Source: Eubacterium sp. MSJ-13 (GTDB lineage Bacteria > Bacillota > Clostridia > Lachnospirales > Lachnospiraceae). Taken from it: DNA of 38,601 nucleotides. Made by a program: the position numbers and the translations under genes. Shown here piece by piece: positions 31,437 through 38,601 of the stretch (the first letter of the stretch is position 1; every line of letters starts with the position of its first letter). The stretch spans positions 1 to 38,601 of the forward strand of contig NZ_JAHLQE010000140.1 in the NCBI RefSeq assembly GCF_018918235.1. Reading direction: 5' to 3'. The notes under the pieces were generated by a model. It ran no database searches and was not told the origin of the DNA. It saw nothing but the letters and a program-made list of their open reading frames with translations.

Positions 31437-32329
31437 GATGAGGTGCGTCTGGAATGTAATCTTTCAAGTATATAATTGAGAAGACCGCCGAGAAAAAGTA
31501 TATACATACATGCGTACAGCCACAGCATAAGCAGGGCTGCGGTAGTCATTGCACCGTAAAATTTAGAATAGTTGCTTATATTGTCTACATAATAGGAGTA
31601 GACATATGAAAAAGTAAGCCAGCCAAAACTTGCTACGATAGCTCCCGGAAATTGTCTTGAAAATTTTGTCTTTCTGTTTGGCAGTATCACATATAAAAGC
31701 CAGAAAAAAAGAAACAGGACAATAAGACTTAAAATGGCACGTACATTTATAATTGATGCAAGCGGTTTTTCGGTAAACGGAAAGTGCTGTCTTATATAGT
31801 AGTAAAGTTTATTTCCAAATACGATTACTGTAAGCATTATGACGATGAGCAGTGCAAAGATTATAGTATAAAAAAATGAATATAATCTTATAACGATAAA
31901 ATTCCTCGACTCATCGACATCATAAACGGAATTTAACCCCTGGATAAGTGATAAAAATGCTTTGGAACCAAGCCATACGGCAGTTATTATTGTAGCTGGA
32001 AGGATTGCCTTTGCCTGAATATTATATATATCACCTATCATATTGCCAAGATATTCCCTGAAATAAGCAGGAACAAATGGCGATGTAAGTTGGAGAAGTG
32101 TGTGTTCGGAAAAAGGAGTATATCTTAAAAGTGATAGTAAAAACATTAAGAATGGAAAAAAGGAAAGCATCATAAAAAAAGCTGCCTGCCCTGCTAATGC
32201 AGATAGGGCAGCTTTTTTAAAATAAGACATAATTTTTGATATGCTTTTATATATATAATTTATGATTCTTACTATCTTTCTGAAAAAATTTAATTCTTTA
32301 TCGTGCCTGCCATCATTTGTCTGGTTCAT
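31433..32329 (-). CDS. YihY/BrkB family membrane protein
   Basis: A 298-residue inner-membrane protein of the YihY (once 'ribonuclease BN') family. About six membrane helices are visible, with the family patterns AALSALAGQAAFFMMLSFFP, then WLGSKAFLSLIQGLNSVYDV and the late GAIVASFGWLTFSYVYSYY with SKFYGAMTTAALLMLWLY. The 'BN' nuclease name is a historical mistake; a transport or envelope role is suspected but unknown. The start at 32329 has AGGA five bases ahead. An ATG four codons upstream (32341) has no such site. It lies about 40 bases after the PHP gene on the same strand, so the two are probably co-transcribed. Confidence 0.9.
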   Translation of the reverse strand: MNQTNDGRHDKELNFFRKIVRIINYIYKSISKIMSYFKKAALSALAGQAAFFMMLSFFPFLMFLLSLLRYTPFSEHTLLQLTSPFVPAYFREYLGNMIGDIYNIQAKAILPATIITAVWLGSKAFLSLIQGLNSVYDVDESRNFIVIRLYSFFYTIIFALLIVIMLTVIVFGNKLYYYIRQHFPFTEKPLASIINVRAILSLIVLFLFFWLLYVILPNRKTKFSRQFPGAIVASFGWLTFSYVYSYYVDNISNYSKFYGAMTTAALLMLWLYACMYILFLGGLLNYILERLHSRRTSS

Positions 32330-32370
32330 ATCAATCCTCATATGTATATTTTATTAAAATCAGAAAAAAA

Positions 32371-33039
32371 TTATTCATCAGAGGTAATAAGACTATAGTC
32401 ACCAGATAAAAGTGTTTTTATAAGTTGTTCTTCTGTAGTTATATCATTTTCTGTAATGATTCCACCATGTGCAAGATCCTCTTTTTCATGGAAATCACTT
32501 CCGGAAGTCATGATAAGATCATGTTCATAAGCCCAGGCGTAAGTCTTATCATTGTTACTGTTATGTCTCGGGTTGCCATTGTAAACCTCTGCACCATCGA
32601 GAAGAGCTGGGTTTACAGGTTCACAGTATGCTCTTCCGGGATGAGCTTGGATTATAAGTATTCCCTCATTATGGCATATTTCTGATAATTCTTCGATGGA
32701 AAGATTATACAGGAAACTATGTTTGAAGAAAAAACTTTCATTTGCACCATATAAAAGATAGTCATTAGGACTTTCTGTAAGAGTGACTTCACAGCCCAAT
32801 AATACATTTATATCATATCTTTTTGCGTATTTTAAAGCAGCTCTATATCCTTTTAAAAAATGGAAAGTAACTTCATCAGGTGTTTTTGCACCATTTTTTT
32901 CGCTTGCCCATTTGCTGTAATGGTCAGTGATGACAACAGCACCGTATCCTGCTTCTTTGTACATTTTTAAAATTTCATTTGCACTTATATGAGCACAAGG
33001 ACTAGTTTCACTTGTGTGTGTATGCATTTCAACTTTCAT
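32371..33039 (-). CDS. PHP-domain metal-dependent phosphoesterase
   Basis: A 222-residue PHP-domain protein, a metal-dependent phosphoesterase fold related to histidinol phosphatase and polymerase PHP domains. Metal-binding motifs are present: HTHTSETSPC at the N-terminus, VITDHYSKW, the central EVTL and GILIIQAHPGR, and TSGSDFHEKED near the C-terminus. There is no signal peptide. The substrate cannot be told from sequence; nucleotide-type phosphoesters and histidinol phosphate are known in the family. GGAGG precedes the start. It is probably first in an operon with the YihY gene. Confidence 0.9.
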   Translation of the reverse strand: MKVEMHTHTSETSPCAHISANEILKMYKEAGYGAVVITDHYSKWASEKNGAKTPDEVTFHFLKGYRAALKYAKRYDINVLLGCEVTLTESPNDYLLYGANESFFFKHSFLYNLSIEELSEICHNEGILIIQAHPGRAYCEPVNPALLDGAEVYNGNPRHNSNNDKTYAWAYEHDLIMTSGSDFHEKEDLAHGGIITENDITTEEQLIKTLLSGDYSLITSDE

Positions 33040-33093
33040 TTATGTTGCTCGCCTCCGATTATAAAAGTTAGTGTTGACATAATAGTGATTATT

Positions 33094-33122
33094 AGTATAG
33101 CATTATGCGGCAGACAAGACAA
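33094..33122 (-). promoter_or_regulatory. Probable promoter of the PHP-yihY pair
   Basis: On the minus strand: -35 TTGTCT (33122-33117), 17-base spacer, -10 TATACT (33099-33094), about 55 bases before the start codon. Confidence 0.55.
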
Positions 33123-33228
33123 CTATTATAAAAAATCATGAAAAAAAAGAATAAAATATGTGAAACAGTCATATTTTTAGTAAGATTTGTGGTAATATAT
33201 ACATAAAAAGAATTTAGGAGGAATTAAA

Positions 33229-33735
33229 ATGCATAGTTTTCAGGAAGTTTCAATTGATTATATGGATATGAATCCGTTTAAAAAAATAGGAAAGGACTGG
33301 ATGCTTGTTACGGCAGGTGATGAAGAAAAAGCAAATTCCATGACTGCATCATGGGGGGCAGTAGGAGAGATGTGGGGAAAAGATTCTGTATTTGTATTTA
33401 TCAGACAGAGCAGATTCACAAAAGAATTTATTGACAAAAAAGGTAAATTTTCTTTGAGCTTTCCGGGAGAAGAGTACCGCATGGACATGAAGTACCTTGG
33501 TTCAGTTTCGGGGCGTGATGAGGATAAGATGAAAGCTGCAAAGGTACAGGTTGACTACTGTGACGGTGTACCTTATATTGATGATGCAAATCTTGTATTT
33601 ATATGTGAGGTTATGTCCCAGACGAAGATAGAACCAAAAGACTTTCTTGATGGTACAATAGATGATACATGGTATAAAGACAAGGATTACCACACGATGT
33701 ATATTGCTAAGATAACTAAGATACTTGCAAGGTAA
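33229..33735 (+). CDS. Flavin reductase-like domain protein
   Basis: A 168-residue FMN-binding split-barrel protein of the flavin reductase-like family. Typical features are KDWMLVTAGDEEKANSMTAS near the N-terminus (the 'v-t-g-...-n-ma-S-w' block), then VFVFIRQSRFTKEFIDKKG and FSLSFPGEE. Family members bind FMN and reduce flavins with NAD(P)H or act as small flavoproteins in anaerobes. The start has an AGGAGG site. It is divergent from the PHP gene and seems monocistronic. Confidence 0.9.
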   Translation: MHSFQEVSIDYMDMNPFKKIGKDWMLVTAGDEEKANSMTASWGAVGEMWGKDSVFVFIRQSRFTKEFIDKKGKFSLSFPGEEYRMDMKYLGSVSGRDEDKMKAAKVQVDYCDGVPYIDDANLVFICEVMSQTKIEPKDFLDGTIDDTWYKDKDYHTMYIAKITKILAR

Positions 33736-33890
33736 ATTGGATTATATATTATGCATAAAGCATAGTTTTACTGTTGTTTTTCAAACAAAACTTAAATGTC
33801 TTATTTTTAGGGTAAAAGCTTTCATTTTTATTGTGTATCATCTTTTGTTTGTTTAAAATACAATAGGAAATGTGAACAAGATGTGAATAA

Positions 33891-33924
33891 AGTTGTTGAC
33901 AACTATAGTGAAAAGTTGTATTGT
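33891..33924 (+). promoter_or_regulatory. Strong promoter of the small secreted protein gene
   Basis: -35 TTGACA (33896-33901), 17-base spacer, -10 TATTGT (33919-33924). A short dyad AGTTGT/ACAACT (33891-33904) spans the -35 and could be an operator. The 160 bases before it hold no gene I can support. Confidence 0.7.
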
Positions 33925-33990
33925 ATATTGGCTAAAGATTTGGATATACGATACTACAAATAAAATATTCAAAATGGAGGAGAAAATTTT

Positions 33991-34569
33991 ATGAGACTTT
34001 CAAAATTTACTAAAAAAGGAGTTGCAGTTGCATTAGCACTCTCAATGGTAGTAGTAGGAAACGCAGGAATGACACAGAAGGCAAGTGCAGCAAAGAAATT
34101 TAAGACATATGTTATGTTCGCTGATGAGAAGTGGAAAGTAACAGCAAATATGGATACAGCAAAGGGAACTTACAATTCACCAAAGACAATCACAGCTAAG
34201 AAAGGTACACAGAATGTATCTATGACTCTTAAGAGAAGTGATATCAACGGAGCAAAAGAGAGCATCACAAAGGCTGCTGTATTCTGCGTAGATGTAGAAG
34301 ATGCTATGAAGACATATAAGCCAAATCAGATTAAGATCTCAGATGTTAAGATTGCAGTTGATGGCAAGAACATTGCAGTTAAGGCAAACAAACTTAAACA
34401 GGGTTATCTTGAGGAAGATCAGAAGAACAATAAGTTCCGTCTTGAAATCTTCAATGTTTATGGAAAAGGTGGCACAGGTGCTAAGAAAGCAAACTATCCT
34501 GTAGACCCTAATAAATTAAAATTCAAGAAGACTCTTAAAGTAAGCTTTAAGATTACATTTAAGAAATAA
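33991..34569 (+). CDS. Small secreted basic protein, unknown function
   Basis: A 192-residue protein I do not recognise. A classic signal peptide is present: a basic start (MRLSKFTKKG), a hydrophobic core (VAVALALSMVVVGNAG) and likely cleavage after KASA near residue 33. The mature part is about 160 residues, Lys-rich, and looks all-beta, with alternating strands such as KFKTYVMFADEKWKVTANM and TLKVSFKITFKK at the end. It has one cysteine, no lipobox, no LPXTG and no membrane anchor. The strong promoter, AGGAGG-like site and its own terminator suggest a separately and perhaps highly expressed extracellular protein. Codons look more restricted (AAG, GCA, ACA, GTA) than in its neighbours, which supports high expression. 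A small carbohydrate-binding-like module is possible, but this is a guess. Confidence 0.85.
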   Translation: MRLSKFTKKGVAVALALSMVVVGNAGMTQKASAAKKFKTYVMFADEKWKVTANMDTAKGTYNSPKTITAKKGTQNVSMTLKRSDINGAKESITKAAVFCVDVEDAMKTYKPNQIKISDVKIAVDGKNIAVKANKLKQGYLEEDQKNNKFRLEIFNVYGKGGTGAKKANYPVDPNKLKFKKTLKVSFKITFKK

Positions 34570-34670
34570 TCTTCTTAAGATATTTGCAGAAACCTTTAAG
34601 AACAGTATAACGATAAATTAAATTTTATAATACATATTGCTTTTACTGAACGGTTAAGAGTGATTATGGA

Positions 34671-34709
34671 AAATGGATTGTCAATAAGATTTTATGACAG
34701 TCCATTTTT
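34671..34709 (+). terminator. Intrinsic terminator of the secreted protein gene
   Basis: AAATGGATTGTCA (34671-34683) pairs with TGACAGTCCATTT with one G-T wobble; Ts follow. It covers the first codons of an extended reading frame at 34694, which supports the later start chosen for the next gene. Confidence 0.75.
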
Positions 34710-34738
34710 CGCGTAAAATGAGAGGGACAGGAGGTTAT

Positions 34739-35650
34739 ATGGCAGACCAGGGAAAGTTTATGGAAGAATTGGAAGCTGTTAAAAATATTGCAGTTTCACA
34801 AAATAATAGTCTCACAAAAGAAGAAATAAAAAAATATCTCAGTGATATGGACTTATCAGAAGAACAATTTGAACAGGTATATTATTATCTTTCACTTTCA
34901 GGAATCAGTATAGAAGGATATAGGTTTGTTCCGAAGGCTGTTGATATAAAGAATGATACAGCAGAACCTAAAAAAGCTGAAAAAGAAGTGTCAGAAGACG
35001 GTAAAAAATCTGATGGAGATAAGGCGGATGCCGGTTCTAAAGAATTGTCAAAAAAACGTGCAGAATACAACAGTAAAATGTATATGGACGAGATAGGGAA
35101 GCTTGATTATTACGAAGACAGAGCTGAGAAGAAAATTATTTCTGAGTTTCTTAATGGAGATAAGGATGCGAGAAATAAATTTATAGAAAACAGACTTACA
35201 CAGGTTATAAATATAGCAAACAAATATTCTGACAGAGAAGCTGTGAAAAAAGAAGTTATAGGAACTGATGAACTTATAGCAGAAGGGAATGTCGGTTTGC
35301 TTGAAGCGGTATCTGTTATTGAGCAGAATAAGAAAAATTTTTTAGATACTTTGGGAAATCCGGTTTTTGAAAGTATAGATGGTACTATATATATGGAAGT
35401 GACAAATGCAATAGAATCTTTACTTGATACAATGACATCTGACAAAGACTGGGAGACCGCTGTACTTGCAAGGACAAACCTTCTCAATGAGGCAGCCAAA
35501 TATATGACTGAGGAGATGGGCAGAGTTCCTACTAAAGAGGAATTATCTGAATATACAAAGATTTCTGTCGATGAAATAAGAGGAATTATGGGGTTGTCGA
35601 AAGATACTCAGAGAATAGCCGATACTACAGCAGTAAGATTTAGAAAATAA
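34739..35650 (+). CDS. Sigma-70-like protein lacking region 4
   Basis: A 303-residue protein with primary-sigma-like parts in the right order but incomplete. Residues 5-65 resemble region 1.1 (SLTKEEIKKYLSDMDLSEEQ then GISIEG). An acidic-basic linker (about 70-110) follows. Residues 115-195 resemble regions 1.2/2.1/2.2 (FIENRLTQVINIANKYSD and DELIAEGNVGLLEAV, D177-V191, the core-polymerase contact). The next part should contain region 2.3/2.4, with aromatic melting residues (YATWWIRQ-type), but has IDGTIYMEVTNAIESL instead. Residues 249-290 resemble region 3 (NEAAKYMTEEMGRVPTKEEL, then ISVDEIRGIM). Region 4, the -35-binding helix-turn-helix, is missing, and the protein ends at VRFRK. It may bind RNA polymerase without ordinary promoter recognition. 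The start at 34739 follows AGGAGG; longer starts overlap the terminator above. Confidence 0.75.
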   Translation: MADQGKFMEELEAVKNIAVSQNNSLTKEEIKKYLSDMDLSEEQFEQVYYYLSLSGISIEGYRFVPKAVDIKNDTAEPKKAEKEVSEDGKKSDGDKADAGSKELSKKRAEYNSKMYMDEIGKLDYYEDRAEKKIISEFLNGDKDARNKFIENRLTQVINIANKYSDREAVKKEVIGTDELIAEGNVGLLEAVSVIEQNKKNFLDTLGNPVFESIDGTIYMEVTNAIESLLDTMTSDKDWETAVLARTNLLNEAAKYMTEEMGRVPTKEELSEYTKISVDEIRGIMGLSKDTQRIADTTAVRFRK

Positions 35651-35657
35651 AGGGTAT

Positions 35658-35704
35658 CCACAATATTTTGTGATTTTGTATAAAATGTCCACAATATATT
35701 GTGG
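35658..35704. promoter_or_regulatory. Pair of NrdR-type boxes
   Basis: CCACAATATTTTGTGA (35658-35673) and CCACAATATATTGTGG (35689-35704) lie 31 bp apart start to start, three helical turns. Both resemble the known NrdR box (acaCwAtATaTwGtgt), which typically occurs in such pairs before ribonucleotide reductase genes. Repression by NrdR-(d)ATP is expected. Confidence 0.8.
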
Positions 35705-35711
35705 ACATTTT
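35682..35711. terminator. Perfect 30-bp palindrome over the second NrdR box
   Basis: 35682-35711 is a perfect palindrome (half-site AAAATGTCCACAATA) ending in a T-run. Besides holding the NrdR box, it can form a hairpin able to terminate the sigma-like gene transcript. Confidence 0.6.
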
Positions 35712-35730
35712 TGCTTTCAGGTGATATAAT
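35702..35730 (+). promoter_or_regulatory. nrdD promoter
   Basis: -35 TGGACA (35702-35707), 17-base spacer, -10 TATAAT (35725-35730). The second NrdR box overlaps the -35. A leader of about 115 bases contains a hairpin ACGCTGCA...ATGCGGCGT (35757-35781). Confidence 0.75.
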
Positions 35731-35851
35731 GTTTTTTGCGTTTTGGCAAATGTATACGCTGCATCATATATATGCGGCGTTTCATTATGCATAAAACATA
35801 GTGTCTGATCGTGTATAACATGTATCGCACCTATATTAGATTGGAGGAAAT

Positions 35852-37981
35852 ATGATGAAGGTAATCAAGAGGGATGGCAGAGTAGTTGAGTATGATCGTA
35901 ATAAGATTGTTATTGCAATTCAGAAAGCCAATGCGGAGGTAGATAAAAGTGAGCAGGTAAACGAAGAAAAGATAGATTCTATCGTTGCTGGAATCGAGAA
36001 TAAGCATGTAGACAACATGATGGTTGAAGATATTCAGGATATGATAGAGCAGAAGCTTATGAGCGAGGGGAAATTCGAGCTTGCTAAGAAGTACATAATC
36101 TACAGATATACAAGAGAGATGGTACGCAGGGCTAATACTACTGACGACTCTATTATGAGCCTTATAAAAAACAGCAATAAAGATGTAATGGAAGAAAATT
36201 CTAACAAGAATGCTTATATCGCTTCAACACAGAGGGACCTTATAGCGGGTGAGGTTTCAAAAGATCTTACAAAGCGTGTACTTCTTCCGGAAAAGATAGT
36301 CAGAGCACATGAAGAGGGAATACTTCATTTTCATGATATGGATTATTTCCTTCAGAGCATATTTAACTGTTGCCTGATAAATATAGGAGACATGCTTGAA
36401 AATGGAACAGTCATGAACGGAAAACTTATAGAAACGCCAAAGAGTTTTCAGGTTGCATGTACGGTTATGACACAGATAATATCAGCAGTTGCAAGCAGTC
36501 AGTACGGCGGCCAGTCAGTTGATATAAGACATCTTGGAAAGTATCTTAGAAAGAGTCATGACAAATATGAAGCACATTACAGAGCAAAATATGGTGATAC
36601 TATAACTGAGGATATTCTTGAAGAATTTGTGAGCGACAGACTTCATGATGAATTAAAATCAGGTGTACAGACAATACAGTATCAGATAAATACACTTATG
36701 ACTACAAATGGTCAGTCACCTTTTGTAACGCTTTTCCTTAATCTTGATAAAGATGATCCATATATTGAAGAAAATGCTATGATAATAGAAGAAATTCTTA
36801 ATCAGAGAATTGAGGGAATCAAAAATGAAAAGGGAGTATATGTAACACCGGCATTTCCTAAACTCATATATGTGCTCGATGAACATAATTGTCTTAAAGG
36901 CGGTAAATATGATTATCTTACAAAATTAGCTGTAAAATGTTCTGCAAAGAGAATGTATCCTGATTATATATCAGCAAAGAAAATGCGTGAAAATTATGAA
37001 GGAAATGTATTTTCATGCATGGGCTGCCGAAGCTTTCTTACTCCGTGGAAAGATGAAAATGGAGAGTATAAATTTGAGGGAAGATTTAACCAGGGTGTTG
37101 TCAGCATAAATCTTCCGCAGATAGCGATAATATCTCAGGGTGATGAGGAAAAGTTCTGGACCTTGCTTGAAGAAAGATTGGCACTTTGTTTTGAGGCACT
37201 TATGGCAAGACATCACGCACTTGAGGGAACATTGTCAAATGTAAGTCCTATCCATTGGCAGTATGGAGCTATCGCAAGACTTGGAAAAGATGAGCCTATA
37301 GATAAACTTCTTCATGATGGATATTCGACAATATCACTCGGATATATAGGTGTGTACGAGACAACAAAACTCATGACGGGAGTGAGTCATACAGACCCAA
37401 AAGGAACAAACTTTGCACTCAGACTTATGCAGAGATTAAGACTTGCGTGTGATACATGGAAACTTGAGACAGGTATAGGATTCGGTCTTTACGGAACACC
37501 TGCGGAGAGTCTCTGCTACAGATTCGCTGAAATTGACAAGAAGAAATTCGGTGTGATAAAGGATGTGACAGACAAGGGATACTACACAAATTCATATCAT
37601 GTCGATGTTCGTGAAAAGATAGATGCATTTGAAAAGTTCAAATTTGAGAGCCAGTTCCAGAAGATTTCATCAGGTGGTGCTATCTCATATGTAGAGATAC
37701 CAAATCTCAGGAACAATCTTGAAGCACTTGAAGATGTGGTTAAATTTATATATGAAAACATACAGTACGCTGAGTTTAATACAAAATCAGATTATTGTCA
37801 TGTGTGTGGATATGACGGAGAGATAATCATAAACGATGATCTTGAGTGGGAGTGCCCACAGTGTCACAACAAAGACAAGAACAAAATGACTGTTATAAGA
37901 AGAACCTGTGGTTATCTTGGAGAAAATTTCTGGAATGTCGGAAAGACTAAGGAAATCAATTCAAGAGTGCTTCATTTATAA
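35852..37981 (+). CDS. nrdD: Anaerobic (class III) ribonucleoside-triphosphate reductase
   Basis: A 709-residue glycyl-radical enzyme that reduces ribonucleoside triphosphates to deoxy forms without oxygen. The N-terminal ATP-cone (about 3-95: KVIKRDGRVVEYDRNKIVIA) gives allosteric control. The catalytic barrel follows, with HFHDMDYF, FNCCLINIGDML, and the SCMGCRSFLTPW and GRFNQGVVSINLPQIA blocks. The C-terminus has a zinc site (CHVC and CPQC) and the radical loop RRTCGYLG with G687 as the radical residue. Length is normal for the family. ATG 35852 or 35855 both fit the GGAGG site. The activase gene nrdG follows after 10 bases. Two NrdR boxes upstream predict dATP/ATP-responsive repression. 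Confidence 0.97.
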   Translation: MMKVIKRDGRVVEYDRNKIVIAIQKANAEVDKSEQVNEEKIDSIVAGIENKHVDNMMVEDIQDMIEQKLMSEGKFELAKKYIIYRYTREMVRRANTTDDSIMSLIKNSNKDVMEENSNKNAYIASTQRDLIAGEVSKDLTKRVLLPEKIVRAHEEGILHFHDMDYFLQSIFNCCLINIGDMLENGTVMNGKLIETPKSFQVACTVMTQIISAVASSQYGGQSVDIRHLGKYLRKSHDKYEAHYRAKYGDTITEDILEEFVSDRLHDELKSGVQTIQYQINTLMTTNGQSPFVTLFLNLDKDDPYIEENAMIIEEILNQRIEGIKNEKGVYVTPAFPKLIYVLDEHNCLKGGKYDYLTKLAVKCSAKRMYPDYISAKKMRENYEGNVFSCMGCRSFLTPWKDENGEYKFEGRFNQGVVSINLPQIAIISQGDEEKFWTLLEERLALCFEALMARHHALEGTLSNVSPIHWQYGAIARLGKDEPIDKLLHDGYSTISLGYIGVYETTKLMTGVSHTDPKGTNFALRLMQRLRLACDTWKLETGIGFGLYGTPAESLCYRFAEIDKKKFGVIKDVTDKGYYTNSYHVDVREKIDAFEKFKFESQFQKISSGGAISYVEIPNLRNNLEALEDVVKFIYENIQYAEFNTKSDYCHVCGYDGEIIINDDLEWECPQCHNKDKNKMTVIRRTCGYLGENFWNVGKTKEINSRVLHL

Positions 37982-37991
37982 GGGGATAACA

Positions 37992-38522
37992 ATGAATTAC
38001 GCTGACATAAAAAGGATAGATGTTGCAAACGGACCGGGAGTAAGGGTATCGTTGTTCGTGAGTGGATGCACGCATCACTGTAAGGAGTGTTTTAATCAGG
38101 AAACATGGGATTTTCAGTATGGAAAACTTTTTGATGAAAAAGCTGAGGACGAGATAATAGAGTATCTTAAACCTGATTATATAAAAGGGTTTACGCTTCT
38201 TGGCGGTGATCCGATGGAAAAGACAAATCAGGAGGCCCTTATACCATTACTTGAAAAGGTTAAGAGAGAATATCCTGAAAAATCAGTATGGTGTTATACA
38301 GGATATGATTTTGAAAAAGACATAAAAGAAGATATGCTTAAGAACTGGGAAGTGACAAAAAAATTCATGTCATACATAGATGTACTGGTAGATGGAGAGT
38401 TTAAACTTGAATTAAAAGACCTGAATCTTGTGTTCAGAGGTTCATCAAACCAGAGGATAATCATGGTCAAAGAATCGCTTGAGAGTGGAAATATTGTTTT
38501 ATGGGAAGAACCAAAGGGATAA
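37992..38522 (+). CDS. nrdG: Anaerobic ribonucleotide reductase activating protein
   Basis: A 176-residue radical-SAM activase that installs the glycyl radical on NrdD. The iron-sulfur cluster motif CX3CX2C is C26, C30, C33 (SGCTHHCKECFN), followed by TLLGGDPM, the SAM-binding GGE-like block, and VWCYTGYDFE. The start at 37992 has an AGGGG site and fits the family N-terminus (MNYADIKRIDVANGPGVRVS); a longer in-frame start inside nrdD is not credible. It is co-transcribed with nrdD, 10 bases apart. Confidence 0.96.
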   Translation: MNYADIKRIDVANGPGVRVSLFVSGCTHHCKECFNQETWDFQYGKLFDEKAEDEIIEYLKPDYIKGFTLLGGDPMEKTNQEALIPLLEKVKREYPEKSVWCYTGYDFEKDIKEDMLKNWEVTKKFMSYIDVLVDGEFKLELKDLNLVFRGSSNQRIIMVKESLESGNIVLWEEPKG

Positions 38523-38601
38523 AATAGTAACAGTTCAGCCTTTCATTTCCTCAATTCATAAACCTGCCAGCAAGCTGTCAGTCGCTGCTACGCAGCTTTT
38601 G
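38523..38601 (+). terminator. Terminator-like hairpin at the window end
   Basis: GCTGC-tac-GCAGC (38584-38596) followed by TTTT, preceded by a second possible stem in CTGCCAGCAAGCTGTCAG. It probably ends the nrdDG transcript; the window stops here, so the full structure cannot be judged. Confidence 0.5.

Noticed and set aside
37908-37991. Longer N-terminus for NrdG starting inside nrdD
   Set aside because: The family N-terminus and a good ribosome site begin at 37992; the extra residues are the nrdD end read in another frame.
1-38601. CRISPR array, tRNA or rRNA genes, prophage or complete insertion sequence
   Set aside because: No regularly spaced short repeats, cloverleaf-like or rRNA-like sequence, phage structural gene or transposase could be seen. 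The repeats present are few, long and structured.

Overview
The window looks like chromosomal DNA of an obligately anaerobic, low-GC Firmicute, most likely a gut Lachnospiraceae. Supporting signs are AT-rich codon use, strong AGGAGG ribosome sites, textbook sigma-A promoters, class III (anaerobic) ribonucleotide reductase, a GABA to 4-hydroxybutyrate fermentation cluster, and several copies of the AAA-ATPase-like/PD-(D/E)XK protein family that is expanded in these bacteria. I see no rRNA, tRNA, CRISPR array, transposase or phage structural gene. Family names come from recognising motifs by eye, not from a search.

Layout. 1-7.3 kb is a repeat-rich accessory stretch. It holds a lipoprotein with PDMNGG repeats, a MacB/LolD-type ATPase without a visible permease, two AAA/PD-(D/E)XK paralogues, a C-terminally short solute-binding protein, copies of a structured intergenic repeat, and a small palindromic MITE-like element. 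7.4-14.9 kb is a regulated envelope/export module: PadR regulator, HAAS (DUF1700) membrane protein, DUF4097 protein, LytTR response regulator, sensor-poor GHKL kinase, then a heterodimeric ABC exporter behind tandem LytTR-like sites. A third AAA/PD-(D/E)XK paralogue follows at 15.0-16.6 kb. 16.7-23.2 kb is a GABA catabolic locus: PucR-type regulator, class III aminotransferase, an amino-acid permease fused to a cytidylate-kinase-like domain, and 4-hydroxybutyrate dehydrogenase.

23.2-31.4 kb carries another copy of the repeat, a REC-GGDEF diguanylate cyclase, a cyclophilin, and an ABC-2/GldG/DUF4340/SpoIID-like cluster. 31.4-33.0 kb has a minus-strand PHP phosphoesterase and YihY pair. 33.2-35.7 kb has a flavin reductase, a small secreted protein with its own strong promoter, and an odd sigma-factor-like protein lacking region 4. 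35.7-38.5 kb is nrdD-nrdG behind two NrdR-type boxes.

How the parts may work together. The LytTR regulator probably switches on the exporter pair next to it. The GABA genes form one pathway (uptake, transamination, reduction of succinate semialdehyde) although each has its own leader, with candidate operators and a terminator-like hairpin inside the aminotransferase leader. The three AAA/PD-(D/E)XK genes share a nearly identical promoter core and conserve their catalytic residues, yet differ mainly in one segment between Walker A and Walker B. The most interesting leads are that family, the multi-hairpin intergenic repeat, the permease-kinase fusion and the region-4-less sigma-like protein.
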